In this document: positions 7,962 through 17,400 of the stretch, piece after piece | How the letters are laid out: every line of letters starts with the position of its first letter | How positions within the stretch are numbered: position 1 is the stretch's first letter | DNA from: CAVURW01 sp963743595 | GTDB lineage: Bacteria; Verrucomicrobiota; Verrucomicrobiia; Methylacidiphilales; UBA1321 | NCBI GenBank assembly: GCA_963743595.1 | Contig: CAVURW010000274.1 | Location: 1-23,424, forward strand | Direction of reading: 5' to 3' | Length of the DNA: 23,424 nt | The notes under the pieces: generated by a model | Database searches by the model: none | Seen by the model: the letters and a program-made list of their open reading frames with translations, nothing else | What the model was told of the DNA's origin: nothing | Position numbers and translations under genes: made by a program

Positions 7962-10257
7962 TTCGCGACTTCGCCTCGTTATTCACGGTGCGGTTCAAGG
8001 CGTTGGTTTTCGACCCTGTGTTTATCGTCTCGCCAACGATCTGCATCTCACAGGCTGGGTGAAGAACTCCGCGCAAGGCGTATTCATAGAACTCGAAGGC
8101 CAGCGCGCGACACTGGAAGAGTTTAAGCGCCGGTTGAGTATTGAAAAGCCGCCGCGAAGTTTCATTGCGAGCATGGAGTCGTCCTGGCTAGATTCCGTTG
8201 GATTTACCGGGTTTTCGATCAGGCCGAGCGATCCCTGCGGACCAAAATCGGCGCTCATCCTTCCCGATATTGCCACGTGTACAGACTGTCTTAAAGACAT
8301 CCTCGATCCCACCAACCGACGCCACCTCTACCCGTTCACGAACTGTACGAACTGCGGTCCGCGTTTCAGCATTATCCGAGCGCTCCCTTATGATCGTCCG
8401 AATACGTCGATGGAAAGATTCCCGATTTGTAAAGCGTGCCGGGCGGAGTACGAAGATCCCACCAATCGCCGGTTCCACGCCCAGCCGAATGCTTGCCCTA
8501 TTTGTGGACCGAGCATTGAGCTTTGGTCGAAGGAAGGCGCCGTTCTTGCTCACGGCAATGAAGCTTTGGAGCAAACCATTCAAGCCATTCGCGATGGCAA
8601 AATTGTCGCTGTAAAAGGCCTCGGCGGGTTCCATCTGATGAACGACGCCCGCAATGAATCAACCGTCCATCGATTGCGCCAACTTAAGCACCGAGAGGAA
8701 AAGCCATTTGCCGTTATGTTTCCAAGCCTAGCCCAGGCCCGTGAGCATTCCGTGACTTCAGAACTCGAAGAACGTCTTCTCACCGGACCCGAGTCCCCGA
8801 TTGTCCTACTGAAAAAGGACCCGAGCAGCCTTTCACCCCTTGCTGCATCGGTTAGCCCAGGAAATCCGAACATCGGTGCGATGCTTCCGTACACGCCGCT
8901 CCATCATCTTCTGCTGAATCAACTGCAATTCCCAGTCGTCGCTACGAGCGGAAACTTGTCTGATGAGCCGCTATGCACGGATGAACACCTCGCACTAAAG
9001 ATGCTGGGTAATATCGCCGACCTATTTCTCGTTCATAATCGTCCGATCCTCCGCCATGTGGACGACTCCATTGTGCGGGTTATCGCAGGTCGTGAAATGG
9101 TTATTCGCCGCGCGCGGGGATATGCTCCATTACCCATCCCCATGCCGAATTCGATGGGGACGGAAGAATCGATCCTCGGCGTAGGCGCACATTTGAAGAA
9201 TACCGTGGCCCTAGCCTGCGGAAGCCAGATCTTCGTCAGCCAGCACATCGGTGATCTCGGAACTGTCGGTGCCACGGATGCGTTTGAGCAGGTCATAAAC
9301 GATTTTAAAACCCTCTATGATGTGGATCCGACAACCATTTGTACCGACCTGCATCCCGATTATTTCTCCACGACTTACGCTCGATCTAGCGCCGCAAAAA
9401 ACATTTCCATCCAACATCATGCGGCCCACATCTATTCCTGCATGGCCGAGAATGAGCTTGTGCCACCGGTGCTCGGAATCGCGTGGGATGGGACCGGTTA
9501 TGGGACCGATGGAACGGTGTGGGGTGGTGAATTCCTCAGAATCACTGACCAGGGGTTTGAGCGAGTTGGTCATCTCCGAACCTTCCTGCTGCCTGGCGGT
9601 GATGTAGCTGCGCGTGAGCCTAGGCGTTCAGCAGTGGGCCTGCTCTATTCTCTCTATGGAGCCGACGCTTTTAAAATGAGTCACGTTCCTGCAATCCAAG
9701 CCTTTTCAAAACAGGATCTCGCCGTGCTGAGTGTCATGCTAGAAAATCAAGTAAACTGCCCGCTTACCTCAAGTGCCGGGCGCCTTTTTGACGCGGTCGC
9801 TTCTATAATTGGCATCCGGCACAGAAACACCTTTGAAGGGCAATCTGCAATGGATTTGGAATTTCTTATCCCGGAGTCTCCGCAGGAGGCCGCTTACGCA
9901 CTCCAGATTAACGAGGAGATACTTGATTTTGCGCCGACTATTACTTCGATACTTAGCGATTTGAAATCGGGTAAAACTCCTGCCGAGATTTCAACGGCGT
10001 TCCATAACTCAATGGTGAATGGCATCGTTGAGTTTGCTCAAAAGATAGGAGAAAAACGAGTTGTTCTTTCCGGCGGCTGTTTTCAAAATCGATACATGAC
10101 CGAGCATGTCGTAACTCGACTTCATCAAGCCGGTTTTACGCCCTACTGGCATCAGCGCATTCCATCCAATGATGGCGGAATTGCGCTCGGCCAAGTTTTC
10201 GCCGCTTTCACTTTTTCAAAACACAAGGAGCCTCATGTGCCTCGCGATTCCCGGTAA
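7954..10257 (+). CDS. hypF: HypF, carbamoyltransferase for hydrogenase cyanide-ligand synthesis
   Basis: HypF uses carbamoyl phosphate and ATP to carbamoylate the C-terminal cysteine of HypE, the first step in making the CN ligands of the NiFe site. The chosen ATG at 7954 gives 767 residues and starts immediately before the acylphosphatase domain (RLVIHGAVQGVGFRP, catalytic R20 and N38). An in-frame ATG at 7846 would add 36 residues lying within hypA and is rejected. Zinc-finger cysteines follow as C109/C112, C131/C134, C159/C162 and C181/C184. A YrdC-like domain spans about 200-390. The Kae1-like C-terminal domain contains HHAAHIYSC, GIAWDGTGYG and LSGGCFQN. All modules are intact. It overlaps hypA and hypC. 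Confidence 0.95.
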   Translation: MTNSRLRLVIHGAVQGVGFRPCVYRLANDLHLTGWVKNSAQGVFIELEGQRATLEEFKRRLSIEKPPRSFIASMESSWLDSVGFTGFSIRPSDPCGPKSALILPDIATCTDCLKDILDPTNRRHLYPFTNCTNCGPRFSIIRALPYDRPNTSMERFPICKACRAEYEDPTNRRFHAQPNACPICGPSIELWSKEGAVLAHGNEALEQTIQAIRDGKIVAVKGLGGFHLMNDARNESTVHRLRQLKHREEKPFAVMFPSLAQAREHSVTSELEERLLTGPESPIVLLKKDPSSLSPLAASVSPGNPNIGAMLPYTPLHHLLLNQLQFPVVATSGNLSDEPLCTDEHLALKMLGNIADLFLVHNRPILRHVDDSIVRVIAGREMVIRRARGYAPLPIPMPNSMGTEESILGVGAHLKNTVALACGSQIFVSQHIGDLGTVGATDAFEQVINDFKTLYDVDPTTICTDLHPDYFSTTYARSSAAKNISIQHHAAHIYSCMAENELVPPVLGIAWDGTGYGTDGTVWGGEFLRITDQGFERVGHLRTFLLPGGDVAAREPRRSAVGLLYSLYGADAFKMSHVPAIQAFSKQDLAVLSVMLENQVNCPLTSSAGRLFDAVASIIGIRHRNTFEGQSAMDLEFLIPESPQEAAYALQINEEILDFAPTITSILSDLKSGKTPAEISTAFHNSMVNGIVEFAQKIGEKRVVLSGGCFQNRYMTEHVVTRLHQAGFTPYWHQRIPSNDGGIALGQVFAAFTFSKHKEPHVPRDSR
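10225..10230 (+). promoter_or_regulatory. Ribosome binding site for hypC, inside hypF
   Basis: AAGGAG ends 4 nt before the ATG at 10235 and decides the hypC start against an in-frame upstream ATG at 10169. The resulting protein starts MCLAIPGK, with the essential cysteine at position 2. Confidence 0.75.
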
Positions 10258-10504
10258 GATTGTTACAATTTCCGGCGAAGATCCGCTCGATCGCACCGCT
10301 CGAGTCAACTTTGGCGGCATCATCAAAGAGGTGAATCTTGCTTTCACACCGGAGGCTGTTCCTGGGAATTACGTGATCGTGCATGTTGGATTTGCACTGA
10401 ATATTGTGGACGAGGCCGAGGCACATCAGGTCTTTGAGTACTTGAAAAGGATGGATGGCTTGGAGGAACTTGAAGAACCGGGTACGGTCGCGAGCGGCCC
10501 ATGA
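10235..10504 (+). CDS. hypC: HypC, hydrogenase assembly chaperone
   Basis: HypC is the small chaperone that, with HypD, carries the Fe(CN)2CO unit and hands it to the large subunit precursor. The start at 10235 is required because C2 of MCLAIPGKI is the iron-binding residue after Met removal. H50 (in YVIVHVGFAL) is the second conserved ligand. At 89 residues the length is typical. The gene overlaps hypF by 23 bp and hypD by 4 bp (ATGA), so all three should be translated in a coupled manner. The acidic, Glu-rich tail is unremarkable for the family. Confidence 0.95.
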   Translation: MCLAIPGKIVTISGEDPLDRTARVNFGGIIKEVNLAFTPEAVPGNYVIVHVGFALNIVDEAEAHQVFEYLKRMDGLEELEEPGTVASGP

Positions 10505-11586
10505 AATTCATCGACGAGTACCGCGATCCTGAGCTGGCTCAAAGGTATGCTGCGGCAATTGCACGCACCACCACGCGGCCTTGGACAATCATGGAGGTGT
10601 GCGGAGGGCAAACCCACGCAATCGTTAAATTCGGCATCGACGAGTTCTTGCCGAAACAAGTCACGTTGGTTCACGGGCCAGGCTGCCCGGTCTGCGTTAC
10701 GCCTCTTGAATTGATCGATAAGGCAATTGCGATCGCCTCGCGACCAAAGACGATTTTCTGCTCGTTTGGCGATATGCTTCGCGTGCCGGGAAGCTTGAGG
10801 GATCTCTTTGCAGTCAAGGCGTCGGGCGGCGATGTCCGAATCGTCTACTCGCCCCTGGACTCCGTTAAAATTGCACAGGCGAATCCGGAAAGCGAAGTCG
10901 TCTTTTTTGCCGTAGGTTTCGAGACGACCGCACCGGCCAACGCGATGGCGGTCTATCGAGCGAATCAGCTCGGGCTTAAAAACTTTTCCATCCTGGTTTC
11001 CCACGTGCTTGTCCCACCAGCTATTGAAGCCATCCTTTCCTCACCAGAAAATCGAGTCCAAGCTTTTCTGGCTGCCGGCCATGTATGCACCGTGATGGGC
11101 TATACGGAGTACTTTGAAATCGCGAAAAAATATCGAACTCCCATTGTTGTCACCGGATTTGAACCGCTCGATATTCTTCAGGGTATCTTGATGTGCGTTG
11201 AGCAGCTCGAACAAGGGCGGCACCAGGTTGAAAACCAATATTCGCGCGCTGTGCAGACCACCGGAAACCTTCCTGCTCAAAAAATGATTTGGGACGTCTT
11301 TTGCGTTACTCCGCGAAAGTGGCGAGGAATCGGCGAGATTCCCCAAAGCGGTCTTGGCTTAACCGAGAAATACCGGGAGTTCGACGCAGAGATTCGTTTC
11401 GACCTCAAAACGTATACGGCGGAGGAATCCGGCAAATGCATTAGCGGACTCATTTTACAAGGAATCAAAAGGCCGAATGAATGCGCCGCGTTCGGCTGCG
11501 AGTGCACACCAGAGCACCCTCTCGGCGCGACCATGGTTTCTAGCGAAGGGGCCTGTGCTGCTTACTATCGCTACCGCCGAATATGA
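10501..11586 (+). CDS. hypD: HypD, iron-sulfur scaffold for Fe(CN)2CO assembly
   Basis: HypD is the scaffold on which the iron with CN and CO ligands is assembled in complex with HypC. Its 361 residues match the family. The MEVCGGQTHA motif (C34) and GPGCPVCVTP (C62, C65) are the conserved redox/Fe-binding cysteines. The C-terminal region has C328, C333, C335 and C352, which include the [4Fe-4S] ligands; the exact four cannot be fixed without alignment. It overlaps hypC and hypE by ATGA junctions. Nothing appears missing, so it should be functional. Confidence 0.95.
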   Translation: MKFIDEYRDPELAQRYAAAIARTTTRPWTIMEVCGGQTHAIVKFGIDEFLPKQVTLVHGPGCPVCVTPLELIDKAIAIASRPKTIFCSFGDMLRVPGSLRDLFAVKASGGDVRIVYSPLDSVKIAQANPESEVVFFAVGFETTAPANAMAVYRANQLGLKNFSILVSHVLVPPAIEAILSSPENRVQAFLAAGHVCTVMGYTEYFEIAKKYRTPIVVTGFEPLDILQGILMCVEQLEQGRHQVENQYSRAVQTTGNLPAQKMIWDVFCVTPRKWRGIGEIPQSGLGLTEKYREFDAEIRFDLKTYTAEESGKCISGLILQGIKRPNECAAFGCECTPEHPLGATMVSSEGACAAYYRYRRI

Positions 11587-12635
11587 CCGATTTTTCGCTG
11601 ACCTGCCCCATTCCCATTTCCGATTACCCAACGATCGTGATGGCGCATGGCGGCGGCGGTCGACTGAGCCAACAGCTTCTCGAAAAGATTTTCCAGCCCG
11701 TGTTCAAAAACGACCTCCTGTTGAAGAATCACGATGGCTCGGTCTTTGAATCGAAGGCCCGGCGATTCGCGTTTTCCACCGATTCATACGTTGTCAAACC
11801 ACTGTTCTTTCCCGGCGGCGATATTGGTTCTCTAGCAGTGAATGGCACCGCAAACGATCTGGCCATGTGCGGCGCGCATCCTCTTTATTTGAGCTGCGGG
11901 TTTATAATCGAGGAAGGGCTGCCGATGGAAACGCTCTGGCGCATTGTTCTTTCCATGAAACGGGCCGCCGATGCGGCTGGTGTCCAAATCATCACGGGAG
12001 ATACCAAAGTCGTCGATAAAGGAAAAGGTGACGGCATTTTCATTAACACCTCTGGAGTGGGTGAAATCGAAAGCGAAACGCAATTGCCGATTTGTCCGAC
12101 AAGCCTCCGTGCGGGTGATGTTGTTGTCGTTAGCGGTGATATTGGCCGGCATGGCATGACCATCATGTCGGTCCGGGAAAGTCTGGGCTTTGAGACTTCG
12201 CTTGAAAGCGATTGCGCACCGCTTTGGACACCCGTTCAAGCGCTGTTGCAGTCAGGGATCGAGATCCATTGCCTGCGCGATTTAACCAGGGGCGGTTTAG
12301 CCAGTGCCCTAAATGAAATCGCAACGACCGCGCGACTTGAAATTCAAATCGACGAAAGCGCTGTGCCCATTCGGGAGGATGTGCGCGGTGCCTGCGAGAT
12401 TCTCGGTTTTGACCCTCTTTACGTGGCTAATGAAGGTCGATTTGTTGCTTTTATCCCTGCGGATAGACAGCATGAAGCAATCGCGATTCTCCGCGCAATT
12501 CCAGTCACCGCAGATTGCTCCGTTATTGGGACAGTCACCTCGGGCGTGCCGGGCCGCGTCTCCTTAAAAAGCAAAATCGGAGCTGCCCGCATTCTCGATA
12601 TGTTGAGTGGAGAGCAGCTCCCGCGAATTTGTTAG
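11583..12635 (+). CDS. hypE: HypE, carbamoyl dehydratase forming thiocyanate donor
   Basis: HypE dehydrates the carbamoyl group delivered by HypF to a protein-bound thiocyanate and donates CN to the HypCD iron. It belongs to the PurM/SelD-like ATP-binding family. The N-terminus has the glycine-rich AHGGGGRLSQQLL motif, and conserved FSTDSYVVKPLFFPGGDIG and LRDLTRGGLA blocks follow. The protein ends PRIC, with the acceptor cysteine C350 as the last residue, exactly as required. At 350 residues it is full length. It is the last gene of the run. The malic enzyme gene ends 3 bp further on the opposite strand, leaving no room for an intergenic terminator. Confidence 0.96.
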   Translation: MTDFSLTCPIPISDYPTIVMAHGGGGRLSQQLLEKIFQPVFKNDLLLKNHDGSVFESKARRFAFSTDSYVVKPLFFPGGDIGSLAVNGTANDLAMCGAHPLYLSCGFIIEEGLPMETLWRIVLSMKRAADAAGVQIITGDTKVVDKGKGDGIFINTSGVGEIESETQLPICPTSLRAGDVVVVSGDIGRHGMTIMSVRESLGFETSLESDCAPLWTPVQALLQSGIEIHCLRDLTRGGLASALNEIATTARLEIQIDESAVPIREDVRGACEILGFDPLYVANEGRFVAFIPADRQHEAIAILRAIPVTADCSVIGTVTSGVPGRVSLKSKIGAARILDMLSGEQLPRIC

Positions 12636-12638
12636 GGA

Positions 12639-14273
12639 TTACGCGTAGCTTTCGTACTCGGCCTTGTACATCTGCGATTTTATATAGCCCAAGAGATCAC
12701 CTGGTTTGGGCTGATGCCGGGCTAATCCACGTGCGTAGGCCACTTCCGCAGTCGCCACAGCGATGAGGGCTGAAACCTCTCGAATCTTACTCAACGCAGG
12801 GTAGATCCGCCCCTGTACCAAATCATCCACACTCACCTGCTTCGCTAGAGTTCTAGCCGCCACCATGAACATTTCGTTGGTTACAAGCACGCTCTTACTT
12901 AAGACCACGCCCAGCCCGACGCCCGGGAAGATGTAAGAGTTATTCCCCTGACCTGGCACGAACCGCTGACCGTGAATCGTCACTGGCTCAAATGGACTGC
13001 CGCTGGCGAACACCGCGCGACCGGAGGTATGCGTGTAGGCCGCTTCGGCGGTACACTCTGCCATGGAGGTCGGATTCGATAGCGCAAAAACAATCGGTCG
13101 CGTATTGATCTTGGCCATCTTTTGCAGCACGGCTTCCGTAAACACTCCCGACTGCCCGGACACACCGACAATCGCGGTGGGCGAAAATGTACGGATGATT
13201 TCCAAGTGATCACTCATTGCTTTGTGATCAACCGCATACGGTAACTTGTGTTCGGCCAGATCGGTTCGGCTTTTCACAACCAGCCCTTTTGAGTCGATGA
13301 ACCAACAATGGGCTCGCGCTTCTTCCAATTTCATTCCCTCGTCGACCATGCTAGCCACCACCAGATCCGCTATTCCTGTTCCGGCCTCGCCAGCTCCAAA
13401 GAAGAGCAACTTCTGCTGACTCAGCGACTTTTCAGTGATCCGCAACGCAGAGTAAACACCGGCGAGTGCAACTGCTGCAGTCCCTTGAATATCATCGTTA
13501 AACGTGCAGACACGACCCTCGTATTTTTTCAACAATCGAAATGCGTTGTGGTTGGCAAAGTCCTCGAACTGAATTATTGCCTCGGGAAATACCTGCTGAA
13601 CGCCCACAACAAATTCCTCAATCAAGGCATCGTACGCATCGCCTTTGAGGCGAGGCTGTTGCAAGCCGAGGTAGAGCGGATCATTCTGGAGAACCTTATT
13701 TTCGGTACCAACGTCAATGGTTATCGGTAGACACCAGTCCGGATGGATGCCTGCACAAGCCGTGTACAAGGCCAATTTACCGATAGGAATGCCCATCCCG
13801 TTTGCTGAAAGATCACCCAGCCCAAGGATGCGTTCGCCATCGGTTACGACGATCACACGGACGTCGGTGTTGTGCCAGTTTCGTAAAACTTTGGCCACCC
13901 GCCCCTTATCGTTTGACGTAATGTAAAGTCCACGTGGCCGACGGAAAATGTGGTCAAACTCTTGGCATGCCTTGCCTACGGTAGGCGTGTAGATAATAGG
14001 CATCAGTTCCTCTAAATTCTCCATCACCACGCGATAAAATAGCGTCTCATTTCTATCCTGGAGTCCCGTTAGGAAAATATGCTTTTCCAGATCGCTCGTT
14101 TTCTGTCGAAGGTTCCCCAATACCCGCACCAGTTGCGTGCCGGGCGAGTTTACGCGTGGAGGAAGTAGGCCTCGCAAGCCTAGCGCATCTCGCTCGTCCT
14201 CCGTAAACGCCGTTCCTTTATTCAAACTCGGATCATGCAAAAGATCCGTTCCGTTAATTTTTGATGACTTCAT
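12639..14273 (-). CDS. Malic enzyme (malate to pyruvate, NAD(P)-dependent, large SfcA/eukaryote-like type)
   Basis: The enzyme oxidatively decarboxylates malate to pyruvate, CO2 and NAD(P)H. The start at 14273 gives 544 residues beginning MKSSKINGTDLLHDPSLNKG, the usual N-terminus of the family. The frame extends upstream to a TTG at 14381, but those 36 residues look non-homologous. Catalytic Y95 (IIYTPTVG), K166 (GIPIGKLALY), metal ligands E236/D237 (QFEDFA) and D260/D261 (FNDDIQGT) and the dinucleotide motif GAGEAGTG (293-300) are all present. The following DSKG (327-330) has a serine where NADP-preferring animal enzymes do, so NADP use is possible but uncertain. It is transcribed divergently from nifJ, whose substrate, pyruvate, is its product. 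It converges on hypE. Confidence 0.93.
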   Translation of the reverse strand: MKSSKINGTDLLHDPSLNKGTAFTEDERDALGLRGLLPPRVNSPGTQLVRVLGNLRQKTSDLEKHIFLTGLQDRNETLFYRVVMENLEELMPIIYTPTVGKACQEFDHIFRRPRGLYITSNDKGRVAKVLRNWHNTDVRVIVVTDGERILGLGDLSANGMGIPIGKLALYTACAGIHPDWCLPITIDVGTENKVLQNDPLYLGLQQPRLKGDAYDALIEEFVVGVQQVFPEAIIQFEDFANHNAFRLLKKYEGRVCTFNDDIQGTAAVALAGVYSALRITEKSLSQQKLLFFGAGEAGTGIADLVVASMVDEGMKLEEARAHCWFIDSKGLVVKSRTDLAEHKLPYAVDHKAMSDHLEIIRTFSPTAIVGVSGQSGVFTEAVLQKMAKINTRPIVFALSNPTSMAECTAEAAYTHTSGRAVFASGSPFEPVTIHGQRFVPGQGNNSYIFPGVGLGVVLSKSVLVTNEMFMVAARTLAKQVSVDDLVQGRIYPALSKIREVSALIAVATAEVAYARGLARHQPKPGDLLGYIKSQMYKAEYESYA

Positions 14274-14432
14274 GCAATAACCTAAATCGTTCTCCTTATG
14301 GAAGCCATCGCCTGACTTGGCCGACACACAACAGATCTTGGCCGAAGTGATTCCTGACAAGATCGACTCCATTTTGAACAATAGCTGAGAAGTCGGGTCG
14401 AGAACCGTGAACTATGGTTACTAAAACCGCCC
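14274..14432. promoter_or_regulatory. Divergent intergenic region between malic enzyme and nifJ
   Basis: The 159 bp between the two start codons should hold promoters for both genes. TTGAACAAT (14374-14382) repeats a 9-mer found in the putative hox promoter (1183-1191). No convincing -10 box at the right distance is visible for nifJ. On the minus strand an AAGGAG lies 18 nt from the malic enzyme ATG, too far to be a standard ribosome binding site. A shared regulator is possible but unproven. Confidence 0.35.
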
Positions 14433-17400
14433 ATGATCAATATACCCTGCCACACTGAATCGGATCTCGACGCCGTTGACACGCTCGATGCGAATGAAGC
14501 CGTCGGGCGAATCTCCTATGCGCTCAACGAGGTCATCGCCATTTACCCTATAACTCCCGCATCACCCATGGGAGAATGGGCCGATGCTTGGGCCGCCATG
14601 GGAAAGAAAAACCTTTGGGGGACGGTCCCCTCAGTCGTGGAACTACAGAGCGAGGCGGGAGCTGCCGGCACCATTCACGGAGCCCTACAAACTGGATCGC
14701 TCAGCACCACGTTCACTGCCTCTCAAGGACTGCTGCTGATGATTCCGAATATGTACAAAATCGCGGGGGAACTCACCCCCGTCGTATTTCATGTGGCCGC
14801 CCGTTCGCTGGCAGCGCAAGGACTTTCCATCTTCGGCGATCATAGCGACGTGATGGCGGCGCGTGCAACCGGTTGGGTACTTCTATGTTCCGCATCCGTT
14901 CAAGAAGCACAGGATTTCGCGCTCATTTCGCACGCCGCTACCCTGGAAACACGCATCCCATTTCTCCACTTTTTCGATGGTTTTCGCACCTCACACGAGG
15001 TTTCGAAGATCAAGACGATTTCAAACGATGTGCTCTCGAAAATGGTCGATGAGGATCTAGTCCTTGAACATCGGGCACGGGGACTCACACCCGATCGCCC
15101 GGTAATTCGGGGCACCGCACAAAATCCCGACGTCTATTTTCAGGGTCGCGAGAGCGTCAACGCTTGGTATCTACGCAGTCCGGACATCATTCAGACTGCT
15201 ATGGATCGTTTTGAAAAATTGACAGGTCGTGGCTACCAACTTTACGAGTACCACGGCCACCTGGAAGCAACTCGCGTGATCATTCTCATGGGTTCAGGTT
15301 GTGAAACCGTTCACGAAACGGTCGATTACCTGAATGAACAGGGCCACAAAGTGGGCGTGCTAAAGATCCGCCTCTTCCGCCCGTTTGACATCAAACGCTT
15401 TGTCGAGGCGCTTCCGAAAAAGGTCAAATGCATTGCAGTGCTTGATCGCACTAAAGAACCTGGAGCGGGCGGGGAACCGCTTCTCCTTGATTGCACACAT
15501 GCTCTCTATGAAGCCGGTCGTACAGACGTTCAGATCATTGGCGGACGCTACGGGCTTTCGTCTAAAGAATTCACCCCCGCCATGGTTAAGGCTGTCTTCG
15601 ATAACCTAGCTCAAGCCTATCCCAAGAACCATTTTACTATTGGCATCCGCGACGATGTGACGAATTCCAGCCTTGATTGGGACCCGCATTTCCATACGGA
15701 GGCGGATGACGTGGTGCGCTCCCTATTTTACGGGCTGGGATCCGATGGGACGGTCGGCGCCAACAAGGAGTCGATTAAGATCATCGGCGAGAACACGACG
15801 AATTTTGCCCAGGGCTATTTTGTATATGATTCCAAAAAATCGGGCTCGATGACGATCTCCCACCTGCGATTTGGCCCCCGTCTCATACGTTCCACTTACC
15901 TAATCACGAAAGCCAACTTTGTTGCGTGTCATCACCCCGGATTTTTGGATCGCTATGATGTCCTGAAAGACCTGATTCCGGGCGGAACCTTTTTGCTGAA
16001 CACCGGATCCAAACCTAGTGACGTATGGGACAGCCTACCTGAGCTGGTGCAACGGCAACTCATCGAAAAGAAGGTCACGTTTTACGTTATCGATGCCACG
16101 AAAGTCGCGCGCGAGGTCGGAATGGGCGGACGGATTAACACGATTATGCAAACGTGCTTTTTTTCCGTCTCGGGAGTTATGCCTAAAGAGGAAGCGCTTG
16201 CAGCCATTGAAAAGTCGATTCGAAAAGTTTACGGCAAAAAGGGCGAGGAACTCGTCCAGATGAATTTAAATGCCGTGAAAGGAACGCTTGCTCGATTGCA
16301 CAAAGTCGAGATTCCTGACCACGTGACGAGCCACCGTACATTAATACCGCCCGTCCCGGTGACTGCCCCCGTCTTTGTTCGGGAAGTCCTCGGCAAGATG
16401 ATCGCCGCCCGCGGCGATGAGTTGCCCGTAAGTGCGGTGCCTGCGGATGGCACTTACCCATCAGGAACAGCCCAATGGGAAAAGCGCAATCTCGCCCAAG
16501 AGATCCCGATTTGGGATCCTTCTGTCTGCATCCAATGCGGCAAGTGCGTGATGGCCTGCCCGCATGCCGTCATTAGGAGTAAAGTCTACACTACGGATGC
16601 TCTTCAAGAGGCTCCGGGAATGTTCAAATCGAGCGCCGCCCGCCTGCCGGAATGGAAAGAAAAAGACCTCAAATACACGCTGCAAGTCTCCCCGTCCGAC
16701 TGCACCGGTTGCGCCATTTGTGTCGATGTGTGCCCGGCCCGAAACAAGTCGGAGTCGCGCCTAAAAGCGATCAATATGCAACCGCAGGAGCTGACCCACG
16801 ACCGGGAGAGCGATAACTGGGATTTTTTCACCAGAATACCGGATATTGATCGCCGGACCATATCTACCGAAAGCGTTCGCGCCATGCAGGTGCAACGCCC
16901 GCTCTTTGAATTCTCTGGTGCATGCGCCGGCTGCGGGGAAACCCCTTACATCAAACTACTTACCCAATTGTTTGGGGATCGATTGATCGTGGCGAATGCC
17001 ACCGGCTGTTCCTCCATCTACAGCGGAAATCTTCCTACCACACCTTATACGACTAATAGCGAGGGTCGGGGTCCCGCGTGGATGAATTCGCTTTTCGAAG
17101 ACAACGCCGAGTTTGGGCTCGGCTTTCGCGTCTCGATCGATAAACAACGCGAGTTTGCAAAGGAACTCGTGCAATCGATGGCCGGGCAAATCGGCGAAAA
17201 TCTTGTTCGTGAAATCGTTGAACACCCTCAACTCGATGAAGCCGACATCTACGACCAACGCGAACGCATTGTCGCGCTCAAAGCGACGCTGCAAACACTA
17301 AAGACACCGGAAGCCAAACGGCTCCTCGCGATTGCCGATACACTCGTGCGCAAAAGCGTTTGGATCATCGGTGGCGATGGCTGGGGTTATGATATAGGGT

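Noticed and set aside
14274..14381. N-terminal extension of malic enzyme to a TTG at 14381
   Set aside because: The extra residues do not resemble the family N-terminus and would use up most of the divergent promoter region.
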